The notes under the pieces: generated by a model | The model's database searches: none | Seen by the model: only the letters and a program-made list of their open reading frames with translations | What the model was told of the DNA's origin: nothing | Assembly (NCBI GenBank): GCA_013399305.1 | Contig: VXAI01000115.1 | Location: 1,631,907 to 1,695,906 of the forward strand | Source of the DNA: Rostratula benghalensis | Lineage: Eukaryota > Chordata > Aves > Charadriiformes > Rostratulidae | Reading direction: 5' to 3' | DNA: 64,000 nt | Program-made: the position numbers and the translations under genes | Part shown: piece after piece, positions 14,201 through 25,950 of the stretch | Layout of the letters: each line of letters begins with the position of its first letter | How positions within the stretch are numbered: position 1 is the stretch's first letter

Positions 14201-17170
14201 GAGAAGTGATTTTGGGGTCCTACCATACACATTGGTAGAATCACATAGTCTTCCAGATCCAAGACAGATCTCAACACATACAAAACTTTGAGGTGAAGCC
14301 TGTGCCAGAAAGCCAGTGACATTCCTGCAGTAGTATTATATCTCCTGCAGTACTCCCATCTTACATCCCTAGGGTGTAGGCATTGTTTTCAGCTCCTTGA
14401 ATGTACCTGACTCACACCTTGCTGAAAAGTCAGTGTGAGATGGGGGAAACTGGCAGCTAGGGTAGGAAAGAAAGAGTCACATGAAGTACCCTGACACAGC
14501 TGTCTCTGCTGTCAGTATTATACTCTGTCAATAGCTGAGCTTCTTTAGGAATTTATAACAGCTAACACACAGGGACACCACCTACCTCATAGTTCTAAGA
14601 AGTTTGTACTTTCTCCCTTCCAAATTTTCCTTTGCAAATGACCATTTAAGTAGAAGCTGAGTATGTGAATACCATTGTCTAATGCCAGCATGCCTACTAG
14701 GAGACCTTCACTGGTCTAGACATGGTCTCTATTTCAAGAAGACAGTACCTAGGCTCAAGGTGATCCATGTAAGGATGTAAGGTACCCCACTGTTAAGTTC
14801 CATAGTAAAGTTTGAACCCACGGGTGGTATGTATGATTACCAGCAGTGAGATGCAAAGTTAAGAGTCTATTAACATGAGTAACTTATTCATCTGCATGGC
14901 AGTACAACTGTACTCACAGAGCCCTAGCAAAACATTACATACTGCTGTAAATAAAACAAAGAATAAATGAATTTTCTCCAAATCAGCATTTGAAAGCTGA
15001 GATTAGAATTCAGTAATGTCAGGCTTTAATTCCTCGTGAGTGAACTACTTACTATACCTAGGAGTGAATGGAAGATGGAGAGCAGTTGAAAAAATTAGGG
15101 GAAAGCAAAAAAAAAAAAAAAGGTGAGAAGCATGACAAGACTGCAGTAAAAACCATGAAGAAGTGGTCATAGCAGATGTGTTTCTATGCAATTTCAAATC
15201 CCTGGAAAAGTCCAAGTCCCCCTAGTGAAGGAGTCTTTCCCTAGAAGTGACTCTGTTCACAGAAGCAGGATGCCCTTTGGTCAAGCTTCTCAGCTGTGTA
15301 TCCAAACACCATCTCAGTCAATCATTATGGTTCAGTGAATGCCACTAGTAATGCAGCTTGCACATCACTGGAGTAAAACAAACATGGGTGGAAGGCAAAG
15401 ACATGAACTGACAAAGGGGCAAATCTCATCATGTCTGGATAATTCTCAGGACTGTCTGGCTGATACTGAGGGGTCCTATTTGTTGGGAAGGGTACATACA
15501 CAGTTCCAACAGAATATGATACAACAGTCATCTCTCCATAGGATTCAAAGGGAGGCACTGAGCTTGGCATGCCCCTAGGCAAATATGATGGGCAATGATA
15601 GAAAAGAGGAAAATATTGCACCCTAAAGCAGATACAGCAGGACAAAAGCTTCAGGGAAATTGTCCCCCAAACTCTGACTTTTTTATTTTTTTCTAGCTTA
15701 AATAGATAACTAATAAAATTATCTGTATTTTTCCTACAATTGAAGTTGTTAAAATAAAATTACTACTGGCAAGGATTATTTTTTTTTGGTACGTCTGAAT
15801 TAAAAGGAAAAAAGTATAAACACAGCATTATTTACTAAAAAAAACCAAAAAAACAACCCACCTTCCAGGCTAGGATCTCTTTTTATAAGGTTCTCAGCTA
15901 AAATATTTTCCACTTCAGAATTAGAAAGCCTTTGGGCCATCATTGAATTGACAACAGAGGCAATATATATTTACACCTCAGTATCCCTAAAAGACTTTAA
16001 AAAACTTTTCACAATGGAACTTTTTGTTCCTGCTGCTAGTCTTGATCAATTTTCATTTGAACAGGTACTTGCAAAACTCTCTTGAGACTCAAAAATCACA
16101 GTAATTATATTACAATAATCTTCATTACATGAATTCAAACAGAATGGAAGCTCCCTAGTCAAAGAATGATAATGCAGTTTTCTCCTTGCTTTTTTTTGTC
16201 TAAGCACATTGATTGCCCTAATTACAATCTACAGGGGAAGTAAATAGGAATAAAGGTTTAGCATTCCCACTGAAAAAAAACCCAACAAATTAGTTCTGAG
16301 TACACAAAGCAGAATGAAAGCACAGGATGCAATCTGTTCTTTTGTGTATTAACATCAATGGACTTTTATTGACAGGGAGCACCAGGATGGAAGATCAGCT
16401 CCAAATCATTTGGCACTGTTAGACAGTCCCAACCAATGGGATACAGGGTGCATGACAGAAGACATGGGTGGAAGAAATTCACCCCAGTTTGTCCTTCTGT
16501 TTCTAGGTGTAGTTTAAGAAGTCAGAACAAGCTCAATGCTGTAGAGCACCAAGACCTATGGTGGTTGTACTGAGTATTTTCTGCAACCATCACCTGAAGG
16601 TTACAGAAAGTCTACAGAGGTGTCTGAACACAGATTTGAGTTCCCATAAATAGATTTTGGAAAATACTCATGCCAGTGCTTGTTCCTTCCATTTCTGAAG
16701 TTTCTGTCTCTTTTCTGTTATCTGTAATAATGTCAGGGTTGGTGAGTTTCACATTCTGGCAGGAAGAGTGATGTAGGACAAGCACGTTATTAGCTTAAGA
16801 GAAAGTTAGCAGTACCCATATGAAGCATATTGCTCTATGTGTGGGATGGGGACTCCCTAAAATTTTCAGAGGAAACCTGTGAGAAATTTTAAAGCCTGTC
16901 TACTGCTTTTGGATGGCCAATATAGGCAACAAGATCCCCTGAAATCTTTGAACATCTACACTGAGTCACATAAGACGATGGTCATCACCGACACATGTAA
17001 AGAGATGTGACTAAGACCCTATAACAAGAAAATGAGCAGTACAGCTTTGCAGGAACCACCATTTCAGGTATGAAATGTTTTTCAGGTAAACTTTCCCTTT
17101 TGTGGTTTTCTTTTAATATTTGTGTCTGAGCACTCTTAAAAAAATACAGGGAACATTAGTCTTTTGAGGA
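11254..17170. other. Unique, gene-free sequence
   Basis: Nothing coding recognised. Contains a short TA microsatellite (about 14113-14125) and an A14 run (15108-15121). Open frames around 11476-12206 and 15325-15645 show no protein motifs and no consistent splice context. Confidence 0.5.
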
Positions 17171-17241
17171 GCAGGGAGTTGGACGCAATGATCCTTAGGG
17201 GTTCCTTCTCCTTCTATGATTCCAGATTCTGTGGTTCCATG
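17171..17241 (+). mobile_element. CR1 3'-terminal fragment (about 70 bp)
   Basis: Short CR1 tail: a gagttggacgcaatgatcc segment equivalent to the usual GTTGGACT..GATGATC motif, then ttccttctccttctatgatt and degenerate octamers. The rest of the element is absent or unrecognisable. Confidence 0.7.
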
Positions 17242-19294
17242 AAAAAAAATCAACACCATTGTTTACTTTTTCACAGAAAACAAGTGGAAATGAAAGGCTC
17301 ATCAGAACTTATCAGATCAGATTCATAACTCCTTTGGCCTCAGGGGAGAAACTGTATTTTTATTACTAATTACTACTGTTGTTTATGTTTTGATAATATG
17401 ACATCCTATGGGAGTTGAGCCACTGAAAACAGGATCTTGCTTCTCCTGAAAATTTTATTAACGTTTCAGTGGATTGCTGCTAAATTTTGCAGGTTTGCAG
17501 TGAAAGTTGATATTGGGAGCAAAGCAGCAAAATGAGTTAATATGTGCCAGAGATATGAAAGCAATACAAGAGCTTTTGGAAGCTTACCAGAGAGAAGAAA
17601 GCAGGTCTACTCATAAATAAGGAAGACATGAAATTAATAATGTCTCAAAAGTGACTGAGATAACTTACAGCAGTATCAAGCCTGTCATCAGTAAAACTAT
17701 ACATCAAAAATGTTGAAATATTAGGAACAGAGAAAAGTTACTCAAATACCTTGGAAAATATGAATGCATACAATCCAGCTGGTCTTGATCATATCTTAGG
17801 GCAATCACCTCCCAGAGTTATATAAGCTGTAGGCTTCACCTACACTTGAAAGTTACAGCAATAAAATTGATGATGTGGCCCCATTATTGAGCGTGATTGA
17901 ATTACTGCAGGTAAGCAAGTTACTGCGTGCCAGCTGAGCCATGGTAACTGTCTCTGTGCTCTCAACTAAATAATGTCTATGCACTTTTACTAATAACATA
18001 AAAACAATTTACAGAAACTAAAGCAAAAAAGTGGGTGCTCTTATACCAGTTTGAGTGGCATATTTCACTTTGACGTAAGTAGATTCACAATGTGTCTCAG
18101 GTAAACTAAAATGTTGATTTAAGCTGGGAGGTATAAAAAGCTAAGGTAAAGCTAAGATAAAAGTAATTTACTCAAAAACTGGATGAAAGTAAATACTATA
18201 GTGACCTTGAGACCAGGAAGGAATACTCTTTGGAAATACTCTGTGAAAAATATCTTTTTAAGAATTAAAATAAAGGAAAAAATATCACATAAGGAAGAGC
18301 TCACAGGGCTGGATTCTTCCAGTTTTATTTCATTAATAGAACCCCATTTTTAAATGATCTTCTTGATTTTCATTTAGCAAAATGAACTGCTGAAGAACAA
18401 TTACTGGCCAGAAAACTCATTTTGTTGTAAGTGCTAAAATTAACATAAGGAGTACAGCAGATATTTGTAAATTTACCTTAGTATTAAGCATCCCATTTCA
18501 TAAAGTATTATGTGCAAAAAAAATTAAATAGACTGGATAGAACATGCAATCTGAATTGAAAACTTGGATAGAAGTTTTAAAAGCCAGAATGAGTTTTAGG
18601 AGTGCTGTTTGTACACTACTGATGTTAGTCAAGTTTCTATTAAACTGAGCACCATATATAATAAACAAGTAAAAAGCACATTATCAGAAGCCTGCAGACT
18701 ATACTACACGAAGATTTGTACTACTGTAACCAAATAAAGTACTAGCTTACTACCATAAATTACTGAGGTAGAACAAAAGGGATGTAGAGAGATTTAAAAG
18801 CCAGATTCAGTTGAAGGCTGTCTCTGCTAGTCTAACGCACATTCAGGATGAAGAGACGAAACCGAGAGGCAAGAATGCAGGAAGGTACAGAAAAATGACA
18901 GAAACCAACATGCATGCATTTGAAATGTGAGACTGCAGCTGAAAAGGCCAGTACAAATTGATGCTGTTTATGCAAGTGCTGGGTACACGCAGTGTGGGAC
19001 ACGGCTGGCTTTGTGCTCTCATGCAGTGTCCTAGAGGTATCATACTTACTGCATGTATCCTAAGAGGAGAAGGATGATAAGTCTTAGGAAGCAGAAACAC
19101 AGGTCATGAGAAAGGATATAGGAAGGTTTATGGTATATCATTTAATGAAGCCATGAAAAACAAGGAAAGAGAAGGAAAGAAAGGTAATGAATAAGTGACA
19201 ACTGCTTAAAGGCAGTAGAAGCCTAAAGAAGACAAGTGGGGCTAAGAAATGAAAAAAAAAACCCAAACAGATTAGTCAATAAGAAATTAAAATG
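17242..19294. other. Gene-free sequence downstream of the minus-strand gene
   Basis: No repeat or gene recognised. A purine-only stretch lies near 19161-19184. Confidence 0.45.
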
Positions 19295-19315
19295 GTAAAT
19301 GAGATTTTTTTTTCT

Positions 19316-19321
19316 TTTATT
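19316..19321 (-). promoter_or_regulatory. AATAAA poly-A signal for the minus-strand gene
   Basis: AATAAA on the minus strand, about 155 bases past the stop codon of the candidate terminal exon, inside GAAATAAAAG. It would give a 3' UTR of roughly 180 bases. Such hexamers are common in AT-rich DNA, so it supports the gene model only weakly. Confidence 0.35.
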
Positions 19322-19474
19322 TCTTCCTTCTGGAATAATGTACAGATAATTAAAGTTCTTTGGCTGGTTATTTTCCAGACTAGAGGCCAAAGTAATCAGA
19401 AAATCTTTAGTATGAACCACATTGGCAGTGAGCAAGTTAATGGGATCTAACAAATCTTCATTTTTCCACTAATT

Positions 19475-19787
19475 TTACATGGGGGTTTTCTCATTCTGTA
19501 GCAAAGTTTCCTCAGAGCCCCAGTTATGAGACACATAAAATGAAAAAAAAAAAAAAATCTTGTATTTTTTCTGTATAACCATGGTTCTGTGAATACACAT
19601 TGCCTGATCTACAGAGCCTTTCCCTTCTGGGAGAGTGATGTTTCCAATCAGTTGCATAAAAAGCAGATCCCTTTGTCTCTTTTTCTTGCCAGCAGGTTTA
19701 GAATGAGTAAATGTTCCAAATCCACATTTCATTAGCTTCTCCTTCTTCAGCAGTTCCTTCAGGATCTCAAACCACCATTTCTTGTGC
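19475..19787 (-). CDS. Candidate terminal exon of the unknown minus-strand gene
   Basis: An acceptor with a pyrimidine tract (actcctgtctctgcaatag) is followed by 103 open codons in the phase left by exon 3, then a TAA at 19477-19475. The peptide starts HKKWWFEILKELLKKEKL and continues through a basic GKKKRQR patch, LLFMQLIGNITLPEGKG and IHRTMVIQKKYK. It then enters a run of phenylalanines coded by about 14 T (A run at 19543-19557 on the plus strand). A homopolymer inside coding sequence is suspicious. The true C-terminus could lie before it, or the run could be the pyrimidine tract of a further small intron, though I found no phase-compatible donor for that. Taken as the last exon, the stop and the downstream poly-A signal are consistent. 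Confidence 0.52.
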
Positions 19788-22700
19788 CTATTGCAGAGAC
19801 AGGAGTTTCTCCATAGTAACGTTTGTGTAACTAAGATAGATTTTCTCCTTTGCTAGTTTTCCCCAAACTCAACCAATCTGTCCGAAATTTCACACACACA
19901 TTTTTCTAGCAGACCATGCTTAAAAAAAAAAGTTATAGAGGAAGTCAGGCAGGTTATTTAGTAGGAGCTGTAGCTGGAAAAAAAAAATCAAGACTGCAGT
20001 CTGAACAAAAAAGAAAAACATTTTTGAAGGATGAATGTATCTCCAAAATTAAGGTGTACAAGCCCAGAGCCTGCTTGATTCAGCAAAGTCTAAGCAAGAT
20101 CTGGTGCCTCTGGCTGTGTAGAAATAGTTAGGAAGCCATTTTTCAAAGTTAAATAGTCCAGATTTTTAGGAGGATTTGTCCAGTGAAACAGGTAGGAATG
20201 ACATAATTGTGTGCTGTGTGTTATGTTTGCTGTCAGAAAACATGTGCAGTTGTGAAGGTAGAGGGCAGGCCCTCCAGAGAAGACTAGTCTGAAACTAGCA
20301 GACTTTGCAGATGCTGAGCTGAATGCAAGTTTCAGAATTACCTACTGAAAAAATGAAAAGGAGTAATTTTTAAGGTTTCTCACAGAATAAAATGACATTT
20401 TGAAATTGTTCTGATTTTTTTTCATTCAATGTCTTTATTACTGCCCCTATATTTTTTCAAGTTGCTTTTTTACTTATTTTATAACCATTGAGGAGAGCTG
20501 TGATTAACACCACTTTTTTTTCCCCTTAGACCTAAAGATCTTACCTGTTCAGTAATGAGTACCTTGACCAAGGTACAGTTTTTGTTTCACCATCTACAGG
20601 GGTGGTGACCAGTTCCACATTACAGTACCCACATGTAGTGTCAGCAATGTCAATGTGTACACTGAAGTGCCCTTTGAAGTCGCTGCGGTATTTCCCTGCA
20701 GCAATCCGCATGGTGTGGGCGCTGAGGACACGGCACCTGAGGGAGAGATGGGCTGTTGTGAAGTAGCAGCACAGGCCAGTGAGGAGGTCCCAGGACATCC
20801 TAAGTGACCAGAATTGCTTCATTTAACTAGTGGGATTGCTCTCCAGGCTCCGTTGACTGCACTGAACCCTTTGGAAGCCTGCACATTTGGTGCATATATA
20901 GAAAATGAATTCCACTTACAGGTCTGAATCCCAATGCCTAATTTGAGGCATCTTGTGCCCCATGAGCTGTTTTGGCATAGCTAGGACACCCTCATAGGGC
21001 AAGGACATATTACAAAAGGCACACAGGCATCTCAGGCCATAATGGAAAGACAACTGAAGGTCAAATGGAATCCCTAAGACGTCTCACATAACACTAGCTG
21101 TCTAAATTTAGTCAGCTGAATCCCATCCTGGGTGTCTATGATCTGTGAATTTTTTTTATTTTTTTTTTAATCTTCTCTTCTACTCAACAAAAAGCATCAG
21201 GCACTTTGGATTCTTTTCAGCAGTCCAATGCTATCCGAGATGACCAGACTGTCCCACCTGACCCACCATGCCAGCGGGAAACAGATCTTCATATGGATGT
21301 CTTAGATATGCTGGCTGACCTCAGATGACAAAGGATGCCTATAACCTTGACTGAATGAAGTCTTCCTGGAGTAAATTTCTTCTTGTCCAAAGGCTGACAT
21401 CTAAAACACACTAGGTGAGTTACACTTCAGCAGTGTGTACTTTCTCTGACTAGACTATGAGGAGATTTTGCATCTATTCCAGCCATCTAAAACCTGAGAT
21501 GATTCCCACCTGGAGTGGGAGAAAATACTTCATTAGCTGCAGCTTTTAAGGAATAAACAATCTTTTGGGTTTTTTCATTATAATTTTCTCCAGGTCAGAG
21601 TTTGCAATGTGTAATGCAAAAGGCATTATGAAAAATGCAAAATCAATGATACTATAAAATGATATAAAAATATACAGGTTAAAACAGCTCTTTATCATAA
21701 CATTAAAAACTAACATTTACAATTTTGAAATATGTAAGCTTTCCAAAATAAAAATACGAAGACATTTTCTTTTTTAATTTCTACACAGTAAGTTTTGCAG
21801 AATTATCAGAAATGTTTTGAAAATGTAGCTTTGACAGATCCACATTTTGAAGCAAGTATTAGTAATATAATAAGATGCAAAAGAACTACCAAGGTGGAGT
21901 CCCATCAGCTCCACAATATCATGCTGCATAGCTCTGTCCACGAGGTATCGTATCTGAGACTCATCCACCATGATTTGTAGGCGGGTGGTTATTGTTGATT
22001 TCACCAGTTCTGTTTTCTTTTAATGAACAAGAGCAGTACTTTTGGTATGTCATGATATAACTTCTGCTCATGAGTACATCAGGAAAATAAAAGATTAGAA
22101 TAAATGTCAGTAGAAATTTGGATGACGCCGTTCTCCAAATGGGGAAATACAAAATTCAGAATGGCAAAGAAATGGCAGTAAAATTTTCGAAGGTGTTTAG
22201 TTATTGGCCTAACAATGCTCACACTGGAGAAAATAAATATCCTATTTGTCTCAAGAGCCATAGTGCATATGCTTTGGAGAAAACCTTAACCCATTGGGGA
22301 CACACGGAGAGAGAATTAGAGGCCTAAGTCTGAGGTCATTTGACTTCAGAAGTTGAGGTAATGGGTTTATTTTTGAAGGCTGCTCTAAGACTTTCCTACA
22401 CGGGAAACACACCAGGAGAAATTGTTAATTTCTTCTCAGCCCTGAAATTTCCCTTTGAATTAAGGTGGCTTAGTTCTGAAGACTCACTTCAGCTCAGAAC
22501 TGAAAGTAAAATTAAGGTGGAGTGTTTTGAAATGCCTTGCAATGCAGTAAATGAGCATTTACTGTGTAGCCAATGGACTGCAGAAGATGTGTGCTCCCAC
22601 AGATGCATTGCTCCAGGTTGTTCAGTTAGTGAGCTAGAAAATTCATTGAAGAGGACACTGCAAAGCATTCAAGCTTGAACACCAGCCCCGGCCCTGGCTC

Positions 22701-22990
22701 CATCTCCCTCCCTCATCCAGCGATGTATCTCTAGGAGACTGGCATTCTTCTTAGATTGATTTCCTTCAAGATTGTTTTTACAGAAGCTGCATATGTATCA
22801 GTGCAACTGGGCTTTGTTTCATTTTTTGTTTTAAGAACGTCCAAAGATGGTTGCTGATGAGAGATCAAGCTTTACGTTTTGTTCTTTTCTTTCTCTGCAA
22901 AGAAAACTTACTCACTCTTACCTCTTTCTGAGACATGTTTGTGCGCTCAAATTGCCTGCACTGAGGTTTTTCATGCTCCAGTAATGACAT
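19475..22990 (-). CDS. Probable 4-exon protein-coding gene, unknown family (about 238 aa)
   Basis: I do not recognise the product. Four minus-strand blocks join as 22990-22922, 22016-21890, 20752-20545 and 19787-19475. Introns are 905, 1137 and 757 bp. Each has GT and AG ends, and the phases agree at all three joins (0/0, 1/1, 2/2). The frame stays open for 238 codons and stops at 19477-19475. Predicted features: an N-terminal polar segment; a stretch containing VDESQIRYLVDRAMQHDIVE (about residues 40-60) that looks helical; a central part with a CGYC motif and beta-like spacing; then a strongly basic C-terminal third (HKKWWFEILKELLKKEKL, GKKKRQR). No signal peptide or clear membrane helix is seen apart from a poly-Phe run coded by a T homopolymer. 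The phase agreement is direct observation; function is unknown. The gene may extend upstream beyond the chosen ATG, so the window may show only the 3' end of a larger transcript. Confidence 0.55.
20545..20752 (-). CDS. Candidate internal exon 3 of the unknown minus-strand gene
   Basis: This 208-bp block has the most coding-like character in the window. It is richer in G and C than its flanks. It is open from the acceptor cttcacaacag to the donor GAACAG then gtaagatctt. The peptide includes CRVLSAHTMRIAAGKYR, FSVHIDIADTTCGYCNVELV and ETKTVPWSRYSLLN, with three cysteines, two of them in a CGYC motif. An alternative acceptor 16 bases further in (tctccctcag, exon from 20736) also keeps the frame but would not match the phase of exon 2, so I prefer 20752. 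It ends in phase 2 and joins exon 4 through a split arginine codon (AG plus G). No family is recognised. Confidence 0.6.
21890..22016 (-). CDS. Candidate internal exon 2 of the unknown minus-strand gene
   Basis: The block encodes KTELVKSTITTRLQ followed by VDESQIRYLVDRAMQHDIVE, amphipathic and helix-like. The donor is CACCTTG then gtagttc, leaving the reading frame in phase 1. Two acceptors are possible: ttcattaaaag (exon from 22016, phase 0, which fits the upstream block) or aaaacag (exon from 22009, phase 1). Either leaves the downstream frame unchanged. The phase-1 end joins exon 3 through a split alanine codon (G plus CC). The plus strand is also open here for about 60 codons, but without splice sites that link to anything else. 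Confidence 0.5.
22922..22990 (-). CDS. Candidate first coding exon of the unknown minus-strand gene
   Basis: Twenty-three codons from an ATG at 22990-22988 run to a strong donor (AAAGAG then gtaagagtgag). The frame ends in phase 0, which fits the next block if that uses the acceptor ending at 22017. The peptide includes SLLEHEKPQCRQFER. The ATG has a weak context (T at -3), and the same frame is open about 18 codons further upstream, to an in-frame stop. No convincing acceptor with a pyrimidine tract is seen upstream. This could therefore be a first coding exon, part of a longer exon whose acceptor I missed, or a chance open stretch next to a good donor. It is the weakest of the four blocks. 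Confidence 0.33.
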
Positions 22991-25950
22991 CCAGCTTCTC
23001 ACTCCGTAACTACTTTCCAGTGAGACTACCCATGGAGCCGTTCATATTTATCAGTTATTTGTCTTGATTTCTTCCCACTTACTCTAGACAACAATTATTT
23101 GTACTGGAACAAATTGTGACTTTGGAATGTATTTTAACACAGCAGACAAAATAAGGAATGGGGACTTCTAGTTTTGAGGTCAATGCTAAAACTCACCAAG
23201 CAGAAGCAGAATGAGACCCTGAAGCCCAAAGGTAATAGGACAAGAGCTAGCTAAAGAGAACAGTGCTTATTAATTACTGAGCCTCCATTGCCTTTTTCAC
23301 CTCAATAGTATTAAAAACTAGTATAGACATCTAAATTAAAAATAAATAGTCTGTAGTTCAAGGCACCCATTTAACCTTGATACTGAAGAGTCTCTCTAGG
23401 GATACAGGATGGGATACATTGATACAGGCTGATAATTTGCTGAATGTTCAGTATAAATTAGAACCATCTTTCTGAATTAAGCAAACATAGGCAATGTTCC
23501 CAGGGCATCATTTCCTCATCTGCAGCATGAGTGACGACATCCTTTTCACCTTTAGGATGTTTTCTCAGCAAGCCCTGAGCTTGGTACCCACCTCTGACCC
23601 TCCGGCCAGATGGCAGGGAACGTGACTGTCACACCTCAGTGGGTGATGGAGCTTCTTGTTTCTGTGTTGCCCCTGGTTTTTGTATAGCAAGTGGGGATAG
23701 AGATGGGAAAAGTACTTCATCAGTAAAAATCCCTTTCCAAATGATTTGCAAACATCCTCATCAAGACAGCACATCCTCATCAAGACAGTTTTATGACAGT
23801 CAGAGGCAGTTGACAGTGGTAGAAAATCAGTTCAACTGCTAACTAAGAAGGAGAAATTACATTTAAAAATAGAATTGTCAGGTGAGGGCAGAAATATTTT
23901 GTCCCTATATAGGCTGTGAGATTCAATCATTTCACATAAATATATGTAACTTGGTGAGAATTTATACCCTTCTGCCTGCTCCCTTAGTTTTTCACTGGTA
24001 GTAATTGAGACAATCACTACTCTCCAGTCCTCTCATTTATCGATGAGAGACTGAGACAATGCCCCTATTAAGCACTTTTTAGAAAATTTACAAGAAACTA
24101 TGACTGAGCTGGGAACTGAAACCATATCTTAAGATGTGTATCAATGCCTCATTCTTTGAACTAAAAGCCTAAGATTTTGTTAGGCAATTATGCCACAGTT
24201 AGGTACTCATTTCTTATCTGCATAATAGGACCATCTTCTACAGTTGGCTGTTCTGGAGATACCTTGGGAAAGTCTATCACAGCATATTAACATAATATAA
24301 ATATGGCATTCCATTGCCTGGAACAGGACATAGGCTTCCTGTTGACTAACAACAAGGACCCCATGACTTCTCAGGCTTTATCTGGACTTTGCTTGGCCTT
24401 CCTGGAAATTTATTTTAGCTAGTAACAGTAATTATTTAAATAATCTACTTTGTTTTGGCTTTCACTTAGTGTAGGACAGCTCTCTGGCATAACACTTAAT
24501 GCTATATGTATATTTATAATAACATTTACTAATAGTAAAAACAAATAGTTCTTTAACGCAGAATGATATTTGATACTAGAAAAAAATACAACTTGGAGGA
24601 TTACAGGCATGGGATGAGAGCAGAGTCTATGAAAGTATAGGCAAAGGATGTGGTCCCAGGGCTATAAGTGGCTCACCAGTGGGCAATTACTAGTCATCAC
24701 GGGAAATCAACATTGAGATCTGGATAAAGTGGTTTTAGAAATAATTTGTAATTTTAGAAGTAATCTGATGTCTGTAAGATGTGGTATAGATGGTAAATTC
24801 AGATATAACATGGATTTGCAGAGAATGACGAAAGACATGGGGTTAAAGGTTAAAGGTGGTTGGCAAATATACAAAAATTACTCAAAATGGATCCAAGGTT
24901 GAGTAGGAAGAAATTATCAGTGTTGCACTTCAACTGGAGGAGTTATTTGCTTGAATACCCTCAGAAGTAAGCAATCTCTTGGGGACAGTGGCGGGGTCTG
25001 TTCCAGAGAAGGGTAGGTGTCAGAAAGTTTGTGCATATACCATTGAATGCTATGCAATTTAAACTATTAGTATCATCAAAACCTGCCTGATAATTCTTTG
25101 GCATAGTTTGTTAAGCCTAATTAGAATAACAATAAATTCTTGACTTTACCTGCATGATGTGTTTTGCCCATAAAAAGACTTTAAGCATAACAGATTAGTA
25201 AGAATTCAAGCAAGTGTTCAAGCACGCCATTCTGTAACTTGGATGCAACAAGCTGCTAACACCATGTATCCCAGAAGCTCTCAAGCACCTTTTATTAAGG
25301 ATTCAAGGATCACAGGCTTTTGCTACCCTTCTGCTGGTTTCATCATGGCAAGATGTTGTGATTTCTTTGACATAAAGTAGGCAAGAGAGAAATTAAAAAT
25401 CTCAGAACTGTGAGTAAGAAGAGACTGGATGAATGATTACCATATCTCAGTTGCCACAGTCCTTAGATGAACATCTTTTCTTAGGGTAGTGCAAATGCAG
25501 AAGGGGTATGGATGATTGGTGAAGGCCTAGGGCATACTCATCTTGAAGGCACAGTATAAGCAACCCCATCCTGAGCCTTGCTGTGCTTCAGCTACATGTT
25601 GCTGTGCAGCAAGCTGTGAAGCTCTGGAAAAGCAGGGTCACTGCGGTGGACTAGCACTGGCTGTGGAGCAAAACCATGTTCATTTCTGGGTCTTGCCTGT
25701 TCCAGTATTGGATAAATAAGCTTCGCAAGAGGATGGTCAGTCTCAATTCTTTCTAGTATGTGCTCAGTGGCTTATCTCTGGTGAGTCCACTCTGTGTGTC
25801 ATTGTGATGAGGTACACAACACCTGAATGTGTTCCACAACATCATTTAGGACATCATTTTGGAAAAGCATCCTCTCACGTCTATTAGGATGTTTGTAGGA
25901 GAGGTAGTCTGACCCTTCTAGTTGTTGATCTGCATGAGGGTAGGAAAGCT
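22991..25950. other. Sequence upstream of the minus-strand gene
   Basis: No promoter element, CpG island or upstream exon could be identified with confidence. A 19-bp-period tandem duplication lies at 23752-23788. Confidence 0.4.
23752..23788 (+). repeat. Two-copy tandem duplication, period 19 bp
   Basis: acatcctcatcaagacag occurs at 23752 and again at 23771, identical over 18 bp. Confidence 0.9.

Noticed and set aside
19290..19453. Minus-strand open stretch with PINLLTANVVHTKDFL as an extra exon of the 19-23 kb gene
   Set aside because: It looks coding-like, but no donor in the preceding exon matches its phase and no pyrimidine tract precedes it; more simply it is 3' UTR before the AATAAA at 19321-19316.
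22340..22678. 112-codon plus-strand open frame
   Set aside because: No motifs, no flanking splice sites of consistent phase, and it lies in an intron-like interval of the minus-strand gene.
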